From positions 1-58,167 of the forward strand of contig JBEVMR010000030.1 of the NCBI GenBank assembly GCA_040508545.1: a DNA stretch of 58,167 nucleotides. The letters are read 5' to 3'. Shown here in pieces: positions 1 to 8,163 of the stretch. The translations under genes were made by a program, and so were the position numbers. This DNA is from VRUE01 sp040508545. GTDB taxonomy: Bacteria; Actinomycetota; Thermoleophilia; Solirubrobacterales; 70-9. A model generated the notes under the pieces. The model was not told the origin of the DNA. It saw nothing but the letters and a program-made list of their open reading frames with translations, and did not search any database. Each line of letters opens with the position of its first letter. Within the stretch, counting starts at the first letter, position 1.

Positions 1-4
1 CACG

Positions 5-790
5 TCAGCGGCGAGCCGGGAAGCGGCGGGGCGCTGGTTTGCGGCGGGCGGCTATTCGTGAAGCGCCGAATCCGGCGACCGTTGCCAACAAGGTGACGAC
101 GAGGGCGACGAGGCGGCGGCCGAGCTGCTCGAAGCGCATCGTCTGCCAGCCTTCCTCGCGGGCGAGCTCGGCGAGCGGCGGATCCGGGTTGACGACGACC
201 GGGTGGCCCACGGCACGCAGCATCGGCAGGTCGGAGACCGAGTCCGAGTAGGCGAAGGACTCGTCGAGGTCGATGCCGTGCTCGGCGGCGAACGCCTCCA
301 TCGCCTCGACCTTGCCCGGCCCATAGACGAAGGGCCCGCCAAGCCGGCCGGTGAAGGCCCCCTCCTCGCCGATCTCGTAGCTGGTGCCGATGCCACCGTC
401 CATGCCGAGCACCGCGGCGAGCGGTTCGACCACGCCGTTGCCGGCGGCGCTGACGATGAAGGTGGCGCGGCCGGCGTCCTGGTGGGCATAGACCTCGTCG
501 AGCATCTGCGGATAGATGCGCGGCAGGATCGCCGCCATCACCTCGGGGTTCATCCGTTCGACCGATCGCGCCGGGACGCCGGAGATCAACTCCCGCGCCG
601 CCCTCAAGACCTCATTCGTGCGCTCGTCGGTGGTGCCGCGCAGGCGGTAGCGCAGGTGCTCGACCGCCCAGCTCGCCAGCTGGCGCCGTCCGACCACCCC
701 GTGCCGCGCCGCGACACGGGCGAACTGCATCCCCGAGGAGCCCGCCATCAGGGTCTTATCGAGGTCGAAGAAAGCAGCGGCCCGTTTCAT
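5..790 (-). CDS. HAD-IB family phosphatase
   Basis: Probable cytoplasmic or membrane-anchored phosphomonoesterase of the HAD superfamily, subfamily IB (SerB-like); the substrate cannot be told. The 261-residue protein starts with MKRAAAFFDLDKT, giving the nucleophile motif DLDKT. Motif II (FIVSAAGN), the motif III lysine (GPGKVEAM) and motif IV (YSDSVSDLPML) follow in order. A hydrophobic stretch near residues 234-250 followed by an Arg/Lys/Pro-rich tail suggests a C-terminal membrane anchor. I chose the ATG at 790 over one nine codons upstream because the DLDKT motif normally sits close to the N-terminus. The gene lies downstream of, and in the same direction as, the thiolase, 133 bp away, so it may be co-transcribed. 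Confidence 0.85.
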   Translation of the reverse strand: MKRAAAFFDLDKTLMAGSSGMQFARVAARHGVVGRRQLASWAVEHLRYRLRGTTDERTNEVLRAARELISGVPARSVERMNPEVMAAILPRIYPQMLDEVYAHQDAGRATFIVSAAGNGVVEPLAAVLGMDGGIGTSYEIGEEGAFTGRLGGPFVYGPGKVEAMEAFAAEHGIDLDESFAYSDSVSDLPMLRAVGHPVVVNPDPPLAELAREEGWQTMRFEQLGRRLVALVVTLLATVAGFGASRIAARRKPAPRRFPARR

Positions 791-853
791 CGTGCACCAA
801 GCGGGTCCGAAAACCAAGCAGATCGGTGGACGCAGGGAGGCTGGTGAGGGGAG

Positions 854-868
854 CGCACAGTTTGTGCG
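854..868. other. Short inverted repeat between thiolase and HAD genes
   Basis: Perfect 6-bp arms CGCACA and TGTGCG with a 3-bp spacer. There is no T-tract, so it is not a clear terminator; it could be a weak hairpin or a protein site. Confidence 0.3.
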
Positions 869-923
869 TGACCCGATCCGGCCGACCGAGGACGCCGATA
901 TGCGCCGGTTTGCAGGAGCCGCG

Positions 924-2108
924 CTACTGCGAGGCCACCTCTAAGACGATTGCATCTCCCTGTCCCCCTCCGGAACATATGGCCGCCACACCCAAACCCC
1001 CGCCCCGTCGGCCGAGCTCATAAACCAAAGAGCCGACGATGCGGGCCCCTGAGGCGCCGATCGGGTGGCCGAGCGCGATCGCGCCGCCGTTGACGTTGAC
1101 GTTGTCCTCCTCGATGCCGAGCATCCGCACCGAGTTGAGTGCGACCGAGGCGAAGGCCTCGTTGATCTCCCAGAGGTCGACGTCCTCCGGGCTCTTGCCG
1201 ATCTTCTCCAGCGCCTGCTTGGCGGCGTTGGCGGGGGTTTTGGCCAGGTAGGGGAAGTCGTCGGCGACGGTGCCGTAGGAGAGGACCCGCGCCAGCACCG
1301 TGCGGCCTTCCTTGTCGGCCCACTCCTCGGAGGAGACGACGATCGCGCCGGCGCCGTCGTTGACTCCAGGCGCGTTGCCGGCGGTGTGGGTGGCGTCCTC
1401 GCCGCCGATCGCCCGCAGGCCGGCCAGCGTCTCGACCGTCGTCTCGGCCCGGATCGCCTCGTCGGCCTCGATCGTGTTCTCGCCCTTGCGGGAGCGGACG
1501 GTGACGCCGACGATCTCGTCGGCGAGGCGGCCGGCGTCGGTCGCCTCGGCGGCGAGCCGGTGCGAGCGCTCGGCGAAGCGGTCCATGTCGGCGCGGGTGA
1601 TCTCGAGCTCGTTGGAGACCTCGCTCGCCTCGTTGATCATCTGCTTCTCGGTGAAGGGGTTGGTGAGGCCGTCGTGAACCATCGCGTCGATCGTCTCGAC
1701 GTGGCCCATCCGGTAGCCGAAGCGAGCGCCGGGCAGCAGGTGCGGGGCGCCGCTCATCGACTCCATGCCGCCGGTGACGGCAACGTCGGTGTCGCCGGCG
1801 CGGATCGCCATGTCGGCGATGCCGACCGAGCGCATGCCCGAGGCGCAGACCTTGTTGATCGTCTCCGAGGGCACCTCCTTGGGGATGCCGCCCTTGATCT
1901 GGGCCTGGCGCGAGGGGATCTGCCCCTGGCCGGCCTGCAGAACCTGGCCGAAGACGACCTGGTCGACCTGCTCGGGATCGACACCGGAGCGCTCCAGGGC
2001 GGCTTCGATCGCGTGGCCGCCGAGGTCGGTGGCGTCGAGTGAGGAGAGGGTCCCGCCCATCTTGCCGAAGGGCGTGCGTGCGGTTCCAAGAATGACGGTG
2101 CTGGGCAT
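924..2108 (-). CDS. Acetyl-CoA acetyltransferase (thiolase family)
   Basis: 394-residue thiolase, full length for the family. It condenses two acetyl-CoA or cleaves 3-ketoacyl-CoA in the cytosol. The nucleophilic Cys is in INKVCASGMRS (about residue 88), the active-site His is in ALGHPIGASGARI and the second catalytic Cys is in ICSGGGQGDA near the C-terminus. Start ATG at 2108 (MPSTVILGTARTPFG) is the usual thiolase N-terminus. It is divergent from pepA. The nearby acyl-CoA dehydrogenase, aldehyde dehydrogenase and MeaB genes suggest short-chain acyl-CoA or ketone metabolism, but biosynthetic versus degradative direction is not decided by sequence. Confidence 0.93.
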   Translation of the reverse strand: MPSTVILGTARTPFGKMGGTLSSLDATDLGGHAIEAALERSGVDPEQVDQVVFGQVLQAGQGQIPSRQAQIKGGIPKEVPSETINKVCASGMRSVGIADMAIRAGDTDVAVTGGMESMSGAPHLLPGARFGYRMGHVETIDAMVHDGLTNPFTEKQMINEASEVSNELEITRADMDRFAERSHRLAAEATDAGRLADEIVGVTVRSRKGENTIEADEAIRAETTVETLAGLRAIGGEDATHTAGNAPGVNDGAGAIVVSSEEWADKEGRTVLARVLSYGTVADDFPYLAKTPANAAKQALEKIGKSPEDVDLWEINEAFASVALNSVRMLGIEEDNVNVNGGAIALGHPIGASGARIVGSLVYELGRRGGGLGVAAICSGGGQGDAIVLEVASQ

Positions 2109-2192
2109 CTGGCGGCCTTTCTACGTCGGTTTATGCCGGATCTCGGCTCGGGACGGGCCGCAAGGCCCTAATCGGAAACGATAGCGATTGTG

Positions 2193-2200
2193 TGAGGAGG
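2193..2200 (+). promoter_or_regulatory. Ribosome binding site of pepA
   Basis: Strong Shine-Dalgarno GAGGAGG, with 5 nt between it and the GTG at 2205. It fixes that start and contrasts with the many leaderless-looking genes nearby. Confidence 0.75.
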
Positions 2201-2204
2201 AAAC

Positions 2205-3668
2205 GTGAGCAACCGCATAGACTCGGCGGCTGTGAAAGTCGCCGTCAGCCAAGCCAAACCCAGCGAGATAGAGGCCGATTTGCTCGTCGTCGGACTCTAT
2301 GAGGGGGAGGAGCTGCCCCCTGAGCTGACCGGCGCTGCGGGTGCGGCGGAGGCGACCGCGAATTTCCAGAAGCTGCGCTTGCTCCACCCCGAGCAACCAG
2401 AGCGGGCGCTCGTTGTTGGCCTCGGCAAGCGCGAGGAGGCCGACGCGGAGCGAATTAGGCTTGCCGCCGCTGTCGCCGCCAAAGAGGCCGTAAGGCTGGA
2501 GGCGGCCTCGCTCGCCTGGCTGCTGCCTGACTCCGACGACGAGGGGCCAACCGCTGCCGCGATCGTCACCGGCGCGATCCTCGCCACCTACCGTTTCGAC
2601 CGCTTCCGCAGCAGCGATCCGAGCGACCCTCCCCCACCCCAGCTCGAGTCGCTGACGCTGCTCGCGGCGGCGGATGTCGCCGAGGCCGCCGAAGGCGCTC
2701 GTATCGGCGCCGAGGCCCAGAACCGTGCGCGCGACCTGCAGAGCCTGCCCTCGAACGTCGCCACCCCATCCTTCCTCGGCCGGCGGGCACGCGAGATCGC
2801 CTCCCATCACGAGGCGGTCAGCGCCGAGGTCCTCGGCCGCGAGGAGATCGCCGCCAAGGGGATGGGCGGCCTGGTCGCGGTCAGCCAGGGGACCGAGGAG
2901 GAGCCGAAGCTGATCGTGCTGCGCTACGCCGGCGGCGGCTCCGGCCCCACCGTCGGCTTCGTCGGCAAGGGAGTGACCTTCGACACCGGTGGCATCTCGC
3001 TGAAGCCGTCGGCATCGATGCACGAGATGAAGATGGACATGTCCGGCGCCGCGGCGGTGCTGGAGGCAGTTGGCGCGATCGCCGAGCTTGGCTTGCCCCT
3101 GAACCTGATCGCCGTCGTCCCCTCGACCGAGAACATGCCTTCCGGGACCGCGATCAAGCCGGGGGACGTGATCACCCAATACAACGGCAAGACGGTCGAG
3201 GTCAACAACACCGACGCCGAGGGCCGCCTGATCCTCGCCGACGCCCTCGCCTACGCGGTCGAGCTGGGCGCGGAGCGGATCGTCGACTTGGCGACCCTGA
3301 CCGGCGCCGTCCTGATCGCCCTCGGATCGACCTACGCCGCGGTGATCTCCAACGACGACGAGCTCGCCGCCGAGGTCGAGCAGGCAGGCGAGACGAGCGG
3401 CGAGCTGGTCTGGCGCCTGCCGCTCCACGCCGAGTACAAGGAGCTGACCAAAGGGGCCGTCGCCGACCTCACCAATGCCGCAGCGAAGCGCAAGGCGGGG
3501 ACGATCTACGCAGGTTCCTTCCTCGAGGAGTTCGTCGGCGAGACCCCCTGGGCCCACGTCGACATCGCCGGCACCGCCTGGGACGTCGGCCGTCCCTACA
3601 CCGGCAACGACGCCAGCGGCTTCGGCGTCCGCCTCCTGGTCGAGTTCGCCCGCGAGCTCTCGGCCTAG
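2205..3668 (+). CDS. pepA: Leucyl aminopeptidase (M17)
   Basis: 487-residue M17 metalloaminopeptidase that releases N-terminal residues from peptides in the cytosol; the family forms hexamers. The N-terminal macro-like domain (residues 1-170) is followed by the catalytic domain with VGKGVTFDTGGISLKPS (metal-binding Lys and Asp), MKMDMSGAAAV and the signature NTDAEGRLILADAL. All metal ligands look intact. The GTG start has a good Shine-Dalgarno. It is divergent from the thiolase gene and convergent with the thioesterase, with 7 bp between stops, so it is probably monocistronic. Confidence 0.95.
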   Translation: MSNRIDSAAVKVAVSQAKPSEIEADLLVVGLYEGEELPPELTGAAGAAEATANFQKLRLLHPEQPERALVVGLGKREEADAERIRLAAAVAAKEAVRLEAASLAWLLPDSDDEGPTAAAIVTGAILATYRFDRFRSSDPSDPPPPQLESLTLLAAADVAEAAEGARIGAEAQNRARDLQSLPSNVATPSFLGRRAREIASHHEAVSAEVLGREEIAAKGMGGLVAVSQGTEEEPKLIVLRYAGGGSGPTVGFVGKGVTFDTGGISLKPSASMHEMKMDMSGAAAVLEAVGAIAELGLPLNLIAVVPSTENMPSGTAIKPGDVITQYNGKTVEVNNTDAEGRLILADALAYAVELGAERIVDLATLTGAVLIALGSTYAAVISNDDELAAEVEQAGETSGELVWRLPLHAEYKELTKGAVADLTNAAAKRKAGTIYAGSFLEEFVGETPWAHVDIAGTAWDVGRPYTGNDASGFGVRLLVEFARELSA

Positions 3669-3675
3669 CCGGCGC

Positions 3676-4227
3676 TCAGCCTTCGAGGATCATGCAGGTG
3701 GCGACGCCGTGGGCGAGCAGCTTGCCCGAGTCGGCAGCGGTGAGGCTTGCCTCGGCGGTCGCCTGGCGGCGGCCGCGGTAGAGGACGTTGGCCTCGCAGA
3801 GGACGCGGCCGGTGTCGCGGGTGATCGGGCGCACGTACTTCGCCTCGAGGCCGAGCGAGGTGTAGCCGACGCCTGCTGGCAGGGTCGTGTGCACGGCACA
3901 GCCGAGCGCCGAGTCGAGCAGCGTCGCGGCGTAGCCGCCGTGGACGACGCCGATCGGGTTGTAGTGCTCCTCACCGGGATCGCCGGCGAATACGGCGCGA
4001 CCCTCGCCGAGCTCGATCGGCCCCATCCGCATCGTCACCGCGATCGGCGGCGGCGGCATCTCACCGGCGACGAGCGCTTCCATGTACTCCATCCCAGTCA
4101 TCGTCGCCCCGGCGGCCGCAGTCGGCACCGGGTCCTGCCAGACCAGGGTGCGGCTGCGGCTCGTCTCGGGACTCGACTCGGCGAACGCTTCGGCGGCGTC
4201 TACCGCGGTGGCGCCGTCCGTGCTCAT
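3676..4227 (-). CDS. PaaI-type hotdog thioesterase
   Basis: 183-residue single-hotdog thioesterase of the PaaI family, expected to hydrolyse acyl- or aryl-CoA thioesters as a homotetramer. The typical HYNPIGVVHGGYAATLLDSALGCAV helix and the strand after it (YTSLGLEAKYVRPI) are present; about 60 N-terminal residues before the hotdog core are poorly conserved in character. I chose the ATG at 4227 because it overlaps the stop of the upstream mini-ORF as ATGA, a translational-coupling arrangement. It forms a two-gene unit with that mini-ORF, opposite an HxlR regulator that probably controls it. Confidence 0.88.
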   Translation of the reverse strand: MSTDGATAVDAAEAFAESSPETSRSRTLVWQDPVPTAAAGATMTGMEYMEALVAGEMPPPPIAVTMRMGPIELGEGRAVFAGDPGEEHYNPIGVVHGGYAATLLDSALGCAVHTTLPAGVGYTSLGLEAKYVRPITRDTGRVLCEANVLYRGRRQATAEASLTAADSGKLLAHGVATCMILEG

Positions 4228-4346
4228 CGCTTGGGCACCGCCGGGTAGAGCAGGTCGGCGAGGATCTCCGCCTGGGTGATCTCGATCTTCGCGGCCTTGC
4301 GCTGGATCCGTTTGCGATTGCGATTTCGATTTCGGAACAGGCTCAT
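4224..4346 (-). CDS. 40-residue basic mini-protein coupled to the thioesterase
   Basis: A short ORF starting MSLFRNRNRNRKRIQRKAAK, with an alternating Arg/Asn run, and ending LADLLYPAVPKR. Evidence for translation: an ATG with a well-placed GGAGG Shine-Dalgarno (plus-strand complement at 4353-4357), and a TGA that overlaps the thioesterase ATG as ATGA. The likely promoter lies directly upstream. No family is recognised. The basic N-terminus could bind RNA or acidic membranes, or the ORF may act only as a coupling leader. Confidence 0.6.
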   Translation of the reverse strand: MSLFRNRNRNRKRIQRKAAKIEITQAEILADLLYPAVPKR

Positions 4347-4368
4347 CTCGGTGCCTCCAATCGGCAGA

Positions 4369-4383
4369 GTTGCGTGAAGCAAC
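4369..4383. promoter_or_regulatory. HxlR operator candidate O1
   Basis: Perfect inverted repeat GTTGC-N5-GCAAC. It lies just downstream of the predicted start of the minus-strand thioesterase transcript, so a bound repressor would block elongation. It has the same arms as O2, 43 bp away centre to centre (about four helical turns). Confidence 0.65.
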
Positions 4384-4396
4384 CGTTGTGAGGCCC

Positions 4397-4425
4397 ACCC
4401 TAGCCCACTCGGTTGCTTGATGCAA
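4397..4425 (-). promoter_or_regulatory. Promoter of mini-protein/thioesterase operon
   Basis: On the minus strand, -35 TTGCAT (4420-4425), a 17-bp spacer and -10 TAGGGT (4397-4402). The -35 lies inside operator O2. The predicted transcript start near 4390 leaves a leader of about 44 nt containing O1 and the Shine-Dalgarno. Confidence 0.5.
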
Positions 4426-4426
4426 C
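4412..4426. promoter_or_regulatory. HxlR operator candidate O2
   Basis: Perfect inverted repeat GTTGC-N5-GCAAC, extending to GG and CC outside the arms. It covers both the minus-strand -35 and a possible plus-strand -35 (TTGCTT, 4413-4418), which is spaced 17 bp from GAAGAT (4436-4441). Binding here would repress both divergent genes, implying autoregulation. Confidence 0.65.
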
Positions 4427-4448
4427 CTTGTGTGCGAAGATCACTCTC

Positions 4449-4931
4449 GTGCTCGGTCACGACTACCCCGGCCAGACTTGCTCGATCGCCAAGGCGCTCG
4501 AGGTCGTCGGTGAGCGCTGGACGCTCTTGATCGTCCGCGACGTGATGAACGGCAACCGCCGCTTCGGCGAGCTGCAGCGGGGACTCGGCGTCGCCCGCAA
4601 CGTCCTCTCCGCCCGCCTGCAGCGCCTGGTCGAGGAGGACATCCTCGAACGTCGCCCCTACCAGTCGAGCCCGGAGCGCTACGAGTACTTCCTCACCGAG
4701 AAGGGCCTCGACCTCTGGCCCGCCCTGGTCGCCTTGCTTGCCTGGGGCGACCGCCACTCGCCCGAGCCGGACGGGCCACCGATGCTGATCGTCCACAAGG
4801 AGTGCGGCGGCGAGGTCAACGATCGCGGCATCTGCGAGAGCTGCGGCAAGGTCCTGCACGCCCGTGACGCCGGCGCCGTGCCCGGCCCCGGCGTCTTGGA
4901 ACGGAAAGATGAAGCCTTGTTGCCCCTATAG
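4449..4931 (+). CDS. HxlR-family transcriptional regulator with C-terminal Cys cluster
   Basis: 160-residue winged-helix DNA-binding protein. The HxlR core is QTCSIAKALEVVGERWTLLIVRDVMNGNRRFGELQRGLGVARNVLSARLQRLVEEDILERRPY. A C-terminal segment (HKECGGEVNDRGICESCGK) looks like a small zinc ribbon. A conserved Cys sits just before the first helix. A TTG 12 codons upstream lies inside operator O2, so I prefer the GTG at 4449, seven bases after a -10-like hexamer. It likely represses itself and the divergent mini-ORF/thioesterase. The last seven residues (DEALLPL) and the TAG stop are encoded by a dispersed palindromic repeat. Confidence 0.85.
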   Translation: MLGHDYPGQTCSIAKALEVVGERWTLLIVRDVMNGNRRFGELQRGLGVARNVLSARLQRLVEEDILERRPYQSSPERYEYFLTEKGLDLWPALVALLAWGDRHSPEPDGPPMLIVHKECGGEVNDRGICESCGKVLHARDAGAVPGPGVLERKDEALLPL

Positions 4932-4947
4932 GGGACACAATGCTTCA
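4909..4947. repeat. Dispersed 40-bp palindrome, copy 1
   Basis: Arms TGAAGC/GCTTCA, TTGT/ACAA and CCCC/GGGG around a central TATA. It overlaps the 3' end of the HxlR gene and provides its stop. Its flanks lack the outer CCAG and inner TTTTGC extensions seen in copies 2-4, so it may be an older insertion. Confidence 0.8.
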
Positions 4948-4993
4948 ATCGACGTGACGAGGGGTTATCCGGTCAGCGACTGCGAGGAGTGAG

Positions 4994-6430
4994 ATGGCGA
5001 CGACGGCTGAGGTACAGGCGAGGGACAAGATCTTCATCGGCGGCGAGTGGGTCGAGCCGCAGGGCTCGGAGACGATCGAGGTCGTCAACTCGACCACCGA
5101 GGAGGTGCTGGCAACGATCCCGGCTTGCTCCGCCGAGGACGCCGACCTCGCCGTGCGTGCGGCGCGCGGCGCTTTCGACTCCTGGTCGCAGACCTCGCGC
5201 GAGGAGCGGGCCGGTTACCTCTCGGCGATCGCCGCGGGGCTGGGCGAGCGCTCCGAGGAGATCGCGGCGACGATCGCCCAGGAGCTGGGCATGCCGCTGA
5301 AACTGAGCCAGATCATCCAGGCGGGCCTGCCGATCGGCCAGTTCGCAGCGATGCCGAAGCTGATGGAGGAAGTCGCCTGGGAGGAGGAGATAGGCAACTC
5401 TCGAGTCCTGCGCGAGCCCGTCGGCGTACTCGGCGCGATCACCCCCTGGAACTACCCGCTGAACCAGATCGCCGCCAAGGTCGCCCCCGCCCTCGCCGCC
5501 GGCTGCACGGTGGTGCTCAAGCCGAGCGAGGTGGTGCCGCTCAACGCCTTCATCCTCGCCGAGGTGGTCGAGGCCGCCGGCCTGCCGGCCGGCGTCTTCA
5601 ACCTCGTCACCGGCACCGGCCCCGTCGTCGGCGAGGCGATCGCCGGCCACCCCGGCGTAGACATGGTCTCTTTCACCGGCTCGACCCGGGCCGGGCGGCG
5701 CGTCTCCGAGCTGGCCTCGGCGACGGTGAAGCCGGTCGCGATGGAGCTCGGCGGCAAGTCGCCGAACGTGATCCTCGACGACGCCGACCTCGCCAGGGCG
5801 ATCCCCGACGGCGTCGCCAAGTGCTACCTCAACTCAGGCCAGACCTGCAGCGCCCTGACCCGGATGCTGGTGCCACGCGAGAAGCTGGCCGAGGCCGAGG
5901 AGCTGGCGAAGTCGGCCGCCGAGGCCTACGCGCCCGGCGATCCCTTCGAGGACTCGACCCGGCTCGGGCCGCTCGTCTCCGATGTCCAGCGCGAGCGCGT
6001 CCGCGGCTACATCGAGAAGGGCGAGGTCGAAGGCGCGAAGCTCGTCACCGGCGGCGCAGCTCCGCCCGAGGGGCTCGAGCGCGGCTACTTCGTCCGCCCC
6101 ACCGTCTTCTCCGAGGTGACGCCGGAGATGACGATCGCCCAGGAGGAGATCTTCGGCCCGGTCCTCGTCATCCAGCCCTACGAGGACGAGGACGACGCGG
6201 TGCGGATCGCCAACGAGACCGTCTACGGCCTTGCCGGTGGCGTCTGGTCGGCCGATCAGGAGCGGGCGATCTCGGTCGCCAAGCGAATTCGCACCGGCCA
6301 GATCGAGATCAATGGCGGCGCGTTCAACCCGCTCGCCCCCTTCGGCGGCTACAAGCAGTCGGGGCACGGTAGGGAGAACGGGCGATATGCGATTGAGGAG
6401 CTGTTGCAGGTGAAGAGCTTGCAGCTGTAG
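4994..6430 (+). CDS. NAD(P)-dependent aldehyde dehydrogenase
   Basis: 478-residue ALDH superfamily enzyme that oxidises an aldehyde to the acid with NAD(P)+. The general-base region is MELGGKSPNVILDDAD, the catalytic Cys is in YLNSGQTCSALTRM, and EEIFGPVLVIQPY and the C-terminal FGGYKQSGHGRENG motif are present. The ATG at 4994 is preceded by GAGGAGTGAG. It begins 45 bp after palindromic repeat copy 1 and is followed by an acyl-CoA dehydrogenase in the same direction. Substrate is not predictable; the C-terminus resembles broad-specificity ALDHs. Confidence 0.93.
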   Translation: MATTAEVQARDKIFIGGEWVEPQGSETIEVVNSTTEEVLATIPACSAEDADLAVRAARGAFDSWSQTSREERAGYLSAIAAGLGERSEEIAATIAQELGMPLKLSQIIQAGLPIGQFAAMPKLMEEVAWEEEIGNSRVLREPVGVLGAITPWNYPLNQIAAKVAPALAAGCTVVLKPSEVVPLNAFILAEVVEAAGLPAGVFNLVTGTGPVVGEAIAGHPGVDMVSFTGSTRAGRRVSELASATVKPVAMELGGKSPNVILDDADLARAIPDGVAKCYLNSGQTCSALTRMLVPREKLAEAEELAKSAAEAYAPGDPFEDSTRLGPLVSDVQRERVRGYIEKGEVEGAKLVTGGAAPPEGLERGYFVRPTVFSEVTPEMTIAQEEIFGPVLVIQPYEDEDDAVRIANETVYGLAGGVWSADQERAISVAKRIRTGQIEINGGAFNPLAPFGGYKQSGHGRENGRYAIEELLQVKSLQL

Positions 6431-6436
6431 GTGGTT

Positions 6437-6456
6437 AGGAGGGCCGCGGCCCTCCT
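6437..6456. terminator. Perfect 20-bp palindrome after the aldehyde dehydrogenase
   Basis: AGGAGGGCCGCGGCCCTCCT begins six bases after the stop codon. It would form a very GC-rich hairpin without a T-tract. A transcription barrier before the next gene's own promoter is the likely role. Confidence 0.5.
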
Positions 6457-6467
6457 CTCCGGCCGAA

Positions 6468-6473
6468 TAGGCT
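6468..6473 (+). promoter_or_regulatory. -10 element of a leaderless promoter (acyl-CoA dehydrogenase)
   Basis: TAGGCT lies seven bases before the GTG at 6481, so the expected transcription start is the G of the start codon. Confidence 0.5.
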
Positions 6474-6480
6474 GCCGCCC

Positions 6481-7626
6481 GTGAATTTCGAGCTGAGTGA
6501 TGAGCAGAAGCTGATCCAGAGCACGGTGCGGGACTTCGCGCGGCAGGAGGTGAAGCCTGTCGCCGAGGAGCTGGATCGGACCAAGGCGTTCCCTTACGAG
6601 ATCGTCGAGAAGCTTGGGGGGCTTGGGTTGATGGGGATTCCGTTTCCTCAGGAGTACGGGGGCGGCGGGGCCGACACGCTCTCTTACGTGCTGGCGGTGG
6701 AAGAGCTGGCGCGGATCGACTCTTCGGTCTGCATCACGATGGCGGCGCATACGTCGCTCGGCACGATGCCGATCTACCTCTGGGGAAGCGACGAGCAGAA
6801 GGACGAGTGGCTGCCGGTCCTCTGCAGCGGCAAGAAGCTCGCCTCCTTCGGGCTGACCGAGCCCGAGGCGGGCTCGGACGCCGGCAACGTGCGGACCAAG
6901 GCCAGGCTGGACGACGGCGAGTGGGTCGTCGACGGCGCCAAGCAGTTCATCACCAACTCGGGCACCGACATCTCCGGCTGCGTCTCGATCACCGCCGTCA
7001 CCGGCGAGGCCGATGGGCGCAAGGAGATCTCGAACCTGATCGTCCCCACCGGCACGCCCGGCTACGAGGTCGGCGAGCCCTACCGCAAGATGGGCTGGAA
7101 CGCCTCCGACACGCGCCCGCTCAGCTTCGAGGAATGTCGCGTGCCAGAGGGCAACCTGCTCGGCCGCCGTGGCGAGGGCTTCAAGAACTTCCTCCACATC
7201 CTCGACGGCGGCCGCATCGGCGTCGCCGCGATGGGCGTCGGCCTCGCCCAAGGCGCGCTAGACGAGGCGATTTCCTACGCGAAAGAGCGCCAGGCCTTCG
7301 GCCAGCCGATCTCCAAGTTCCAATCGATCCAGGCGAAGATCGCCGACCTTTCGGCCCAGATCGAGGCTGCCCGCCTGCTCACCTGGCGCGCCGCGCTGGA
7401 GAAGGACGCCGGCGAGTCGTTCACCCTCACCGCCGCCCAGGCGAAGCTGATCACCGGCCGGCTCGCCGTCCGCGCCACCGAGGAGGCGGTGCAGATCCAC
7501 GGCGGCTACGGCTACATCGAGGAGTACCCGGTCTGCCGCTTCTACCGCGACGCCAAGATCCTCACCATCGGCGAGGGCACCGACGAGGTGCAACAGATGG
7601 TCATCGCCCGCCAGCTCGGCTGCTGA
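6481..7626 (+). CDS. Acyl-CoA dehydrogenase
   Basis: 381-residue FAD-dependent acyl-CoA dehydrogenase introducing a trans-2 double bond, with electrons passed to ETF. Signatures: FGLTEPEAGSDAGNVRTKA (FAD/substrate site), ERQAFGQPISKFQSIQ, and the C-terminal IHGGYGYIEEYPVCRFYRDAKILTIGEGTDEVQQMVIAR with the catalytic Glu region of short-chain enzymes. The length is standard. The GTG start fits a leaderless promoter and there is no Shine-Dalgarno. The neighbouring thiolase, thioesterase and ALDH support a role in short or branched acyl-CoA oxidation. Confidence 0.94.
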   Translation: MNFELSDEQKLIQSTVRDFARQEVKPVAEELDRTKAFPYEIVEKLGGLGLMGIPFPQEYGGGGADTLSYVLAVEELARIDSSVCITMAAHTSLGTMPIYLWGSDEQKDEWLPVLCSGKKLASFGLTEPEAGSDAGNVRTKARLDDGEWVVDGAKQFITNSGTDISGCVSITAVTGEADGRKEISNLIVPTGTPGYEVGEPYRKMGWNASDTRPLSFEECRVPEGNLLGRRGEGFKNFLHILDGGRIGVAAMGVGLAQGALDEAISYAKERQAFGQPISKFQSIQAKIADLSAQIEAARLLTWRAALEKDAGESFTLTAAQAKLITGRLAVRATEEAVQIHGGYGYIEEYPVCRFYRDAKILTIGEGTDEVQQMVIARQLGC

Positions 7627-7734
7627 CGAGCGCTGCTGACAAGCCCTGGCTACCGACGATCTTCAGCGTTTGAAGACGCGCATATGAGTTGGCTACCCAC
7701 TATTTGGGAAGCAAACCATCTCCGCGGGCCAGAC

Positions 7735-8163
7735 TTAGGCGGGCTGGGCGGTGATCGAACCGGCGCTGCGGCCCGCGACTTCGGCGTGGCGCCCGGCCGG
7801 CTCGCCGATCCCGTAGTGGAGGCAGATCGTTAGCTCGTGCTCGCGCAGCAGCGACCGCGTCGGGTCGACGGTCGGCGCGTCGCTCATCGCCTGGCGCCCC
7901 TGGGCGGTCCAGACCCGGCCGGGCATCGCCGCGCACTCGCGCAGCGGTACGACGATCGTCTTCGGGCGGCGGCGGCCGAAGAGAAACCTCCTGCGGCCAC
8001 CCTCCACGACGGCGACCAGCCAAACGGGGATGCCGCGATCGGCGTCGGCATAGACGCCGGTAACCCGCCCGGCAGCCTTGCCGGCAACGTCGTCCAGTCC
8101 CGCGCCGACCCAGCCACCCACCTCGCCGAGATCCGGCAGGCCCGCGGGCGGCACCTCACTCAC
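7735..8163 (-). CDS. PRC-barrel-like protein
   Basis: 142 residues. The N-terminal half (VGAGLDDVAGKAAGRVTGVYADADRGIPVWLVAVVEGGRRRFLFG) fits a PRC-barrel, a small beta-barrel used in photosynthetic reaction centres and RNA-processing proteins as a protein-interaction module. The C-terminal half is not recognised. The GTG start overlaps the MeaB stop by 8 bp (GTGAGTGA), indicating translational coupling; what links it to MeaB is unknown. Confidence 0.6.
   Translation of the reverse strand: MSEVPPAGLPDLGEVGGWVGAGLDDVAGKAAGRVTGVYADADRGIPVWLVAVVEGGRRRFLFGRRRPKTIVVPLRECAAMPGRVWTAQGRQAMSDAPTVDPTRSLLREHELTICLHYGIGEPAGRHAEVAGRSAGSITAQPA

Noticed and set aside
4413..4448. Upstream TTG start giving a 172-residue HxlR protein
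   Set aside because: The start would lie inside the operator palindrome and the extra residues are not typical for the family; the GTG at 4449 fits better.
4909..4947. The four 40-bp palindromes as ordinary intrinsic terminators
   Set aside because: They lack T-tracts, share conserved flanks outside the stem, and two form an inverted pair around one gene, so repeat-element origin explains them better, though they may still stop transcription.
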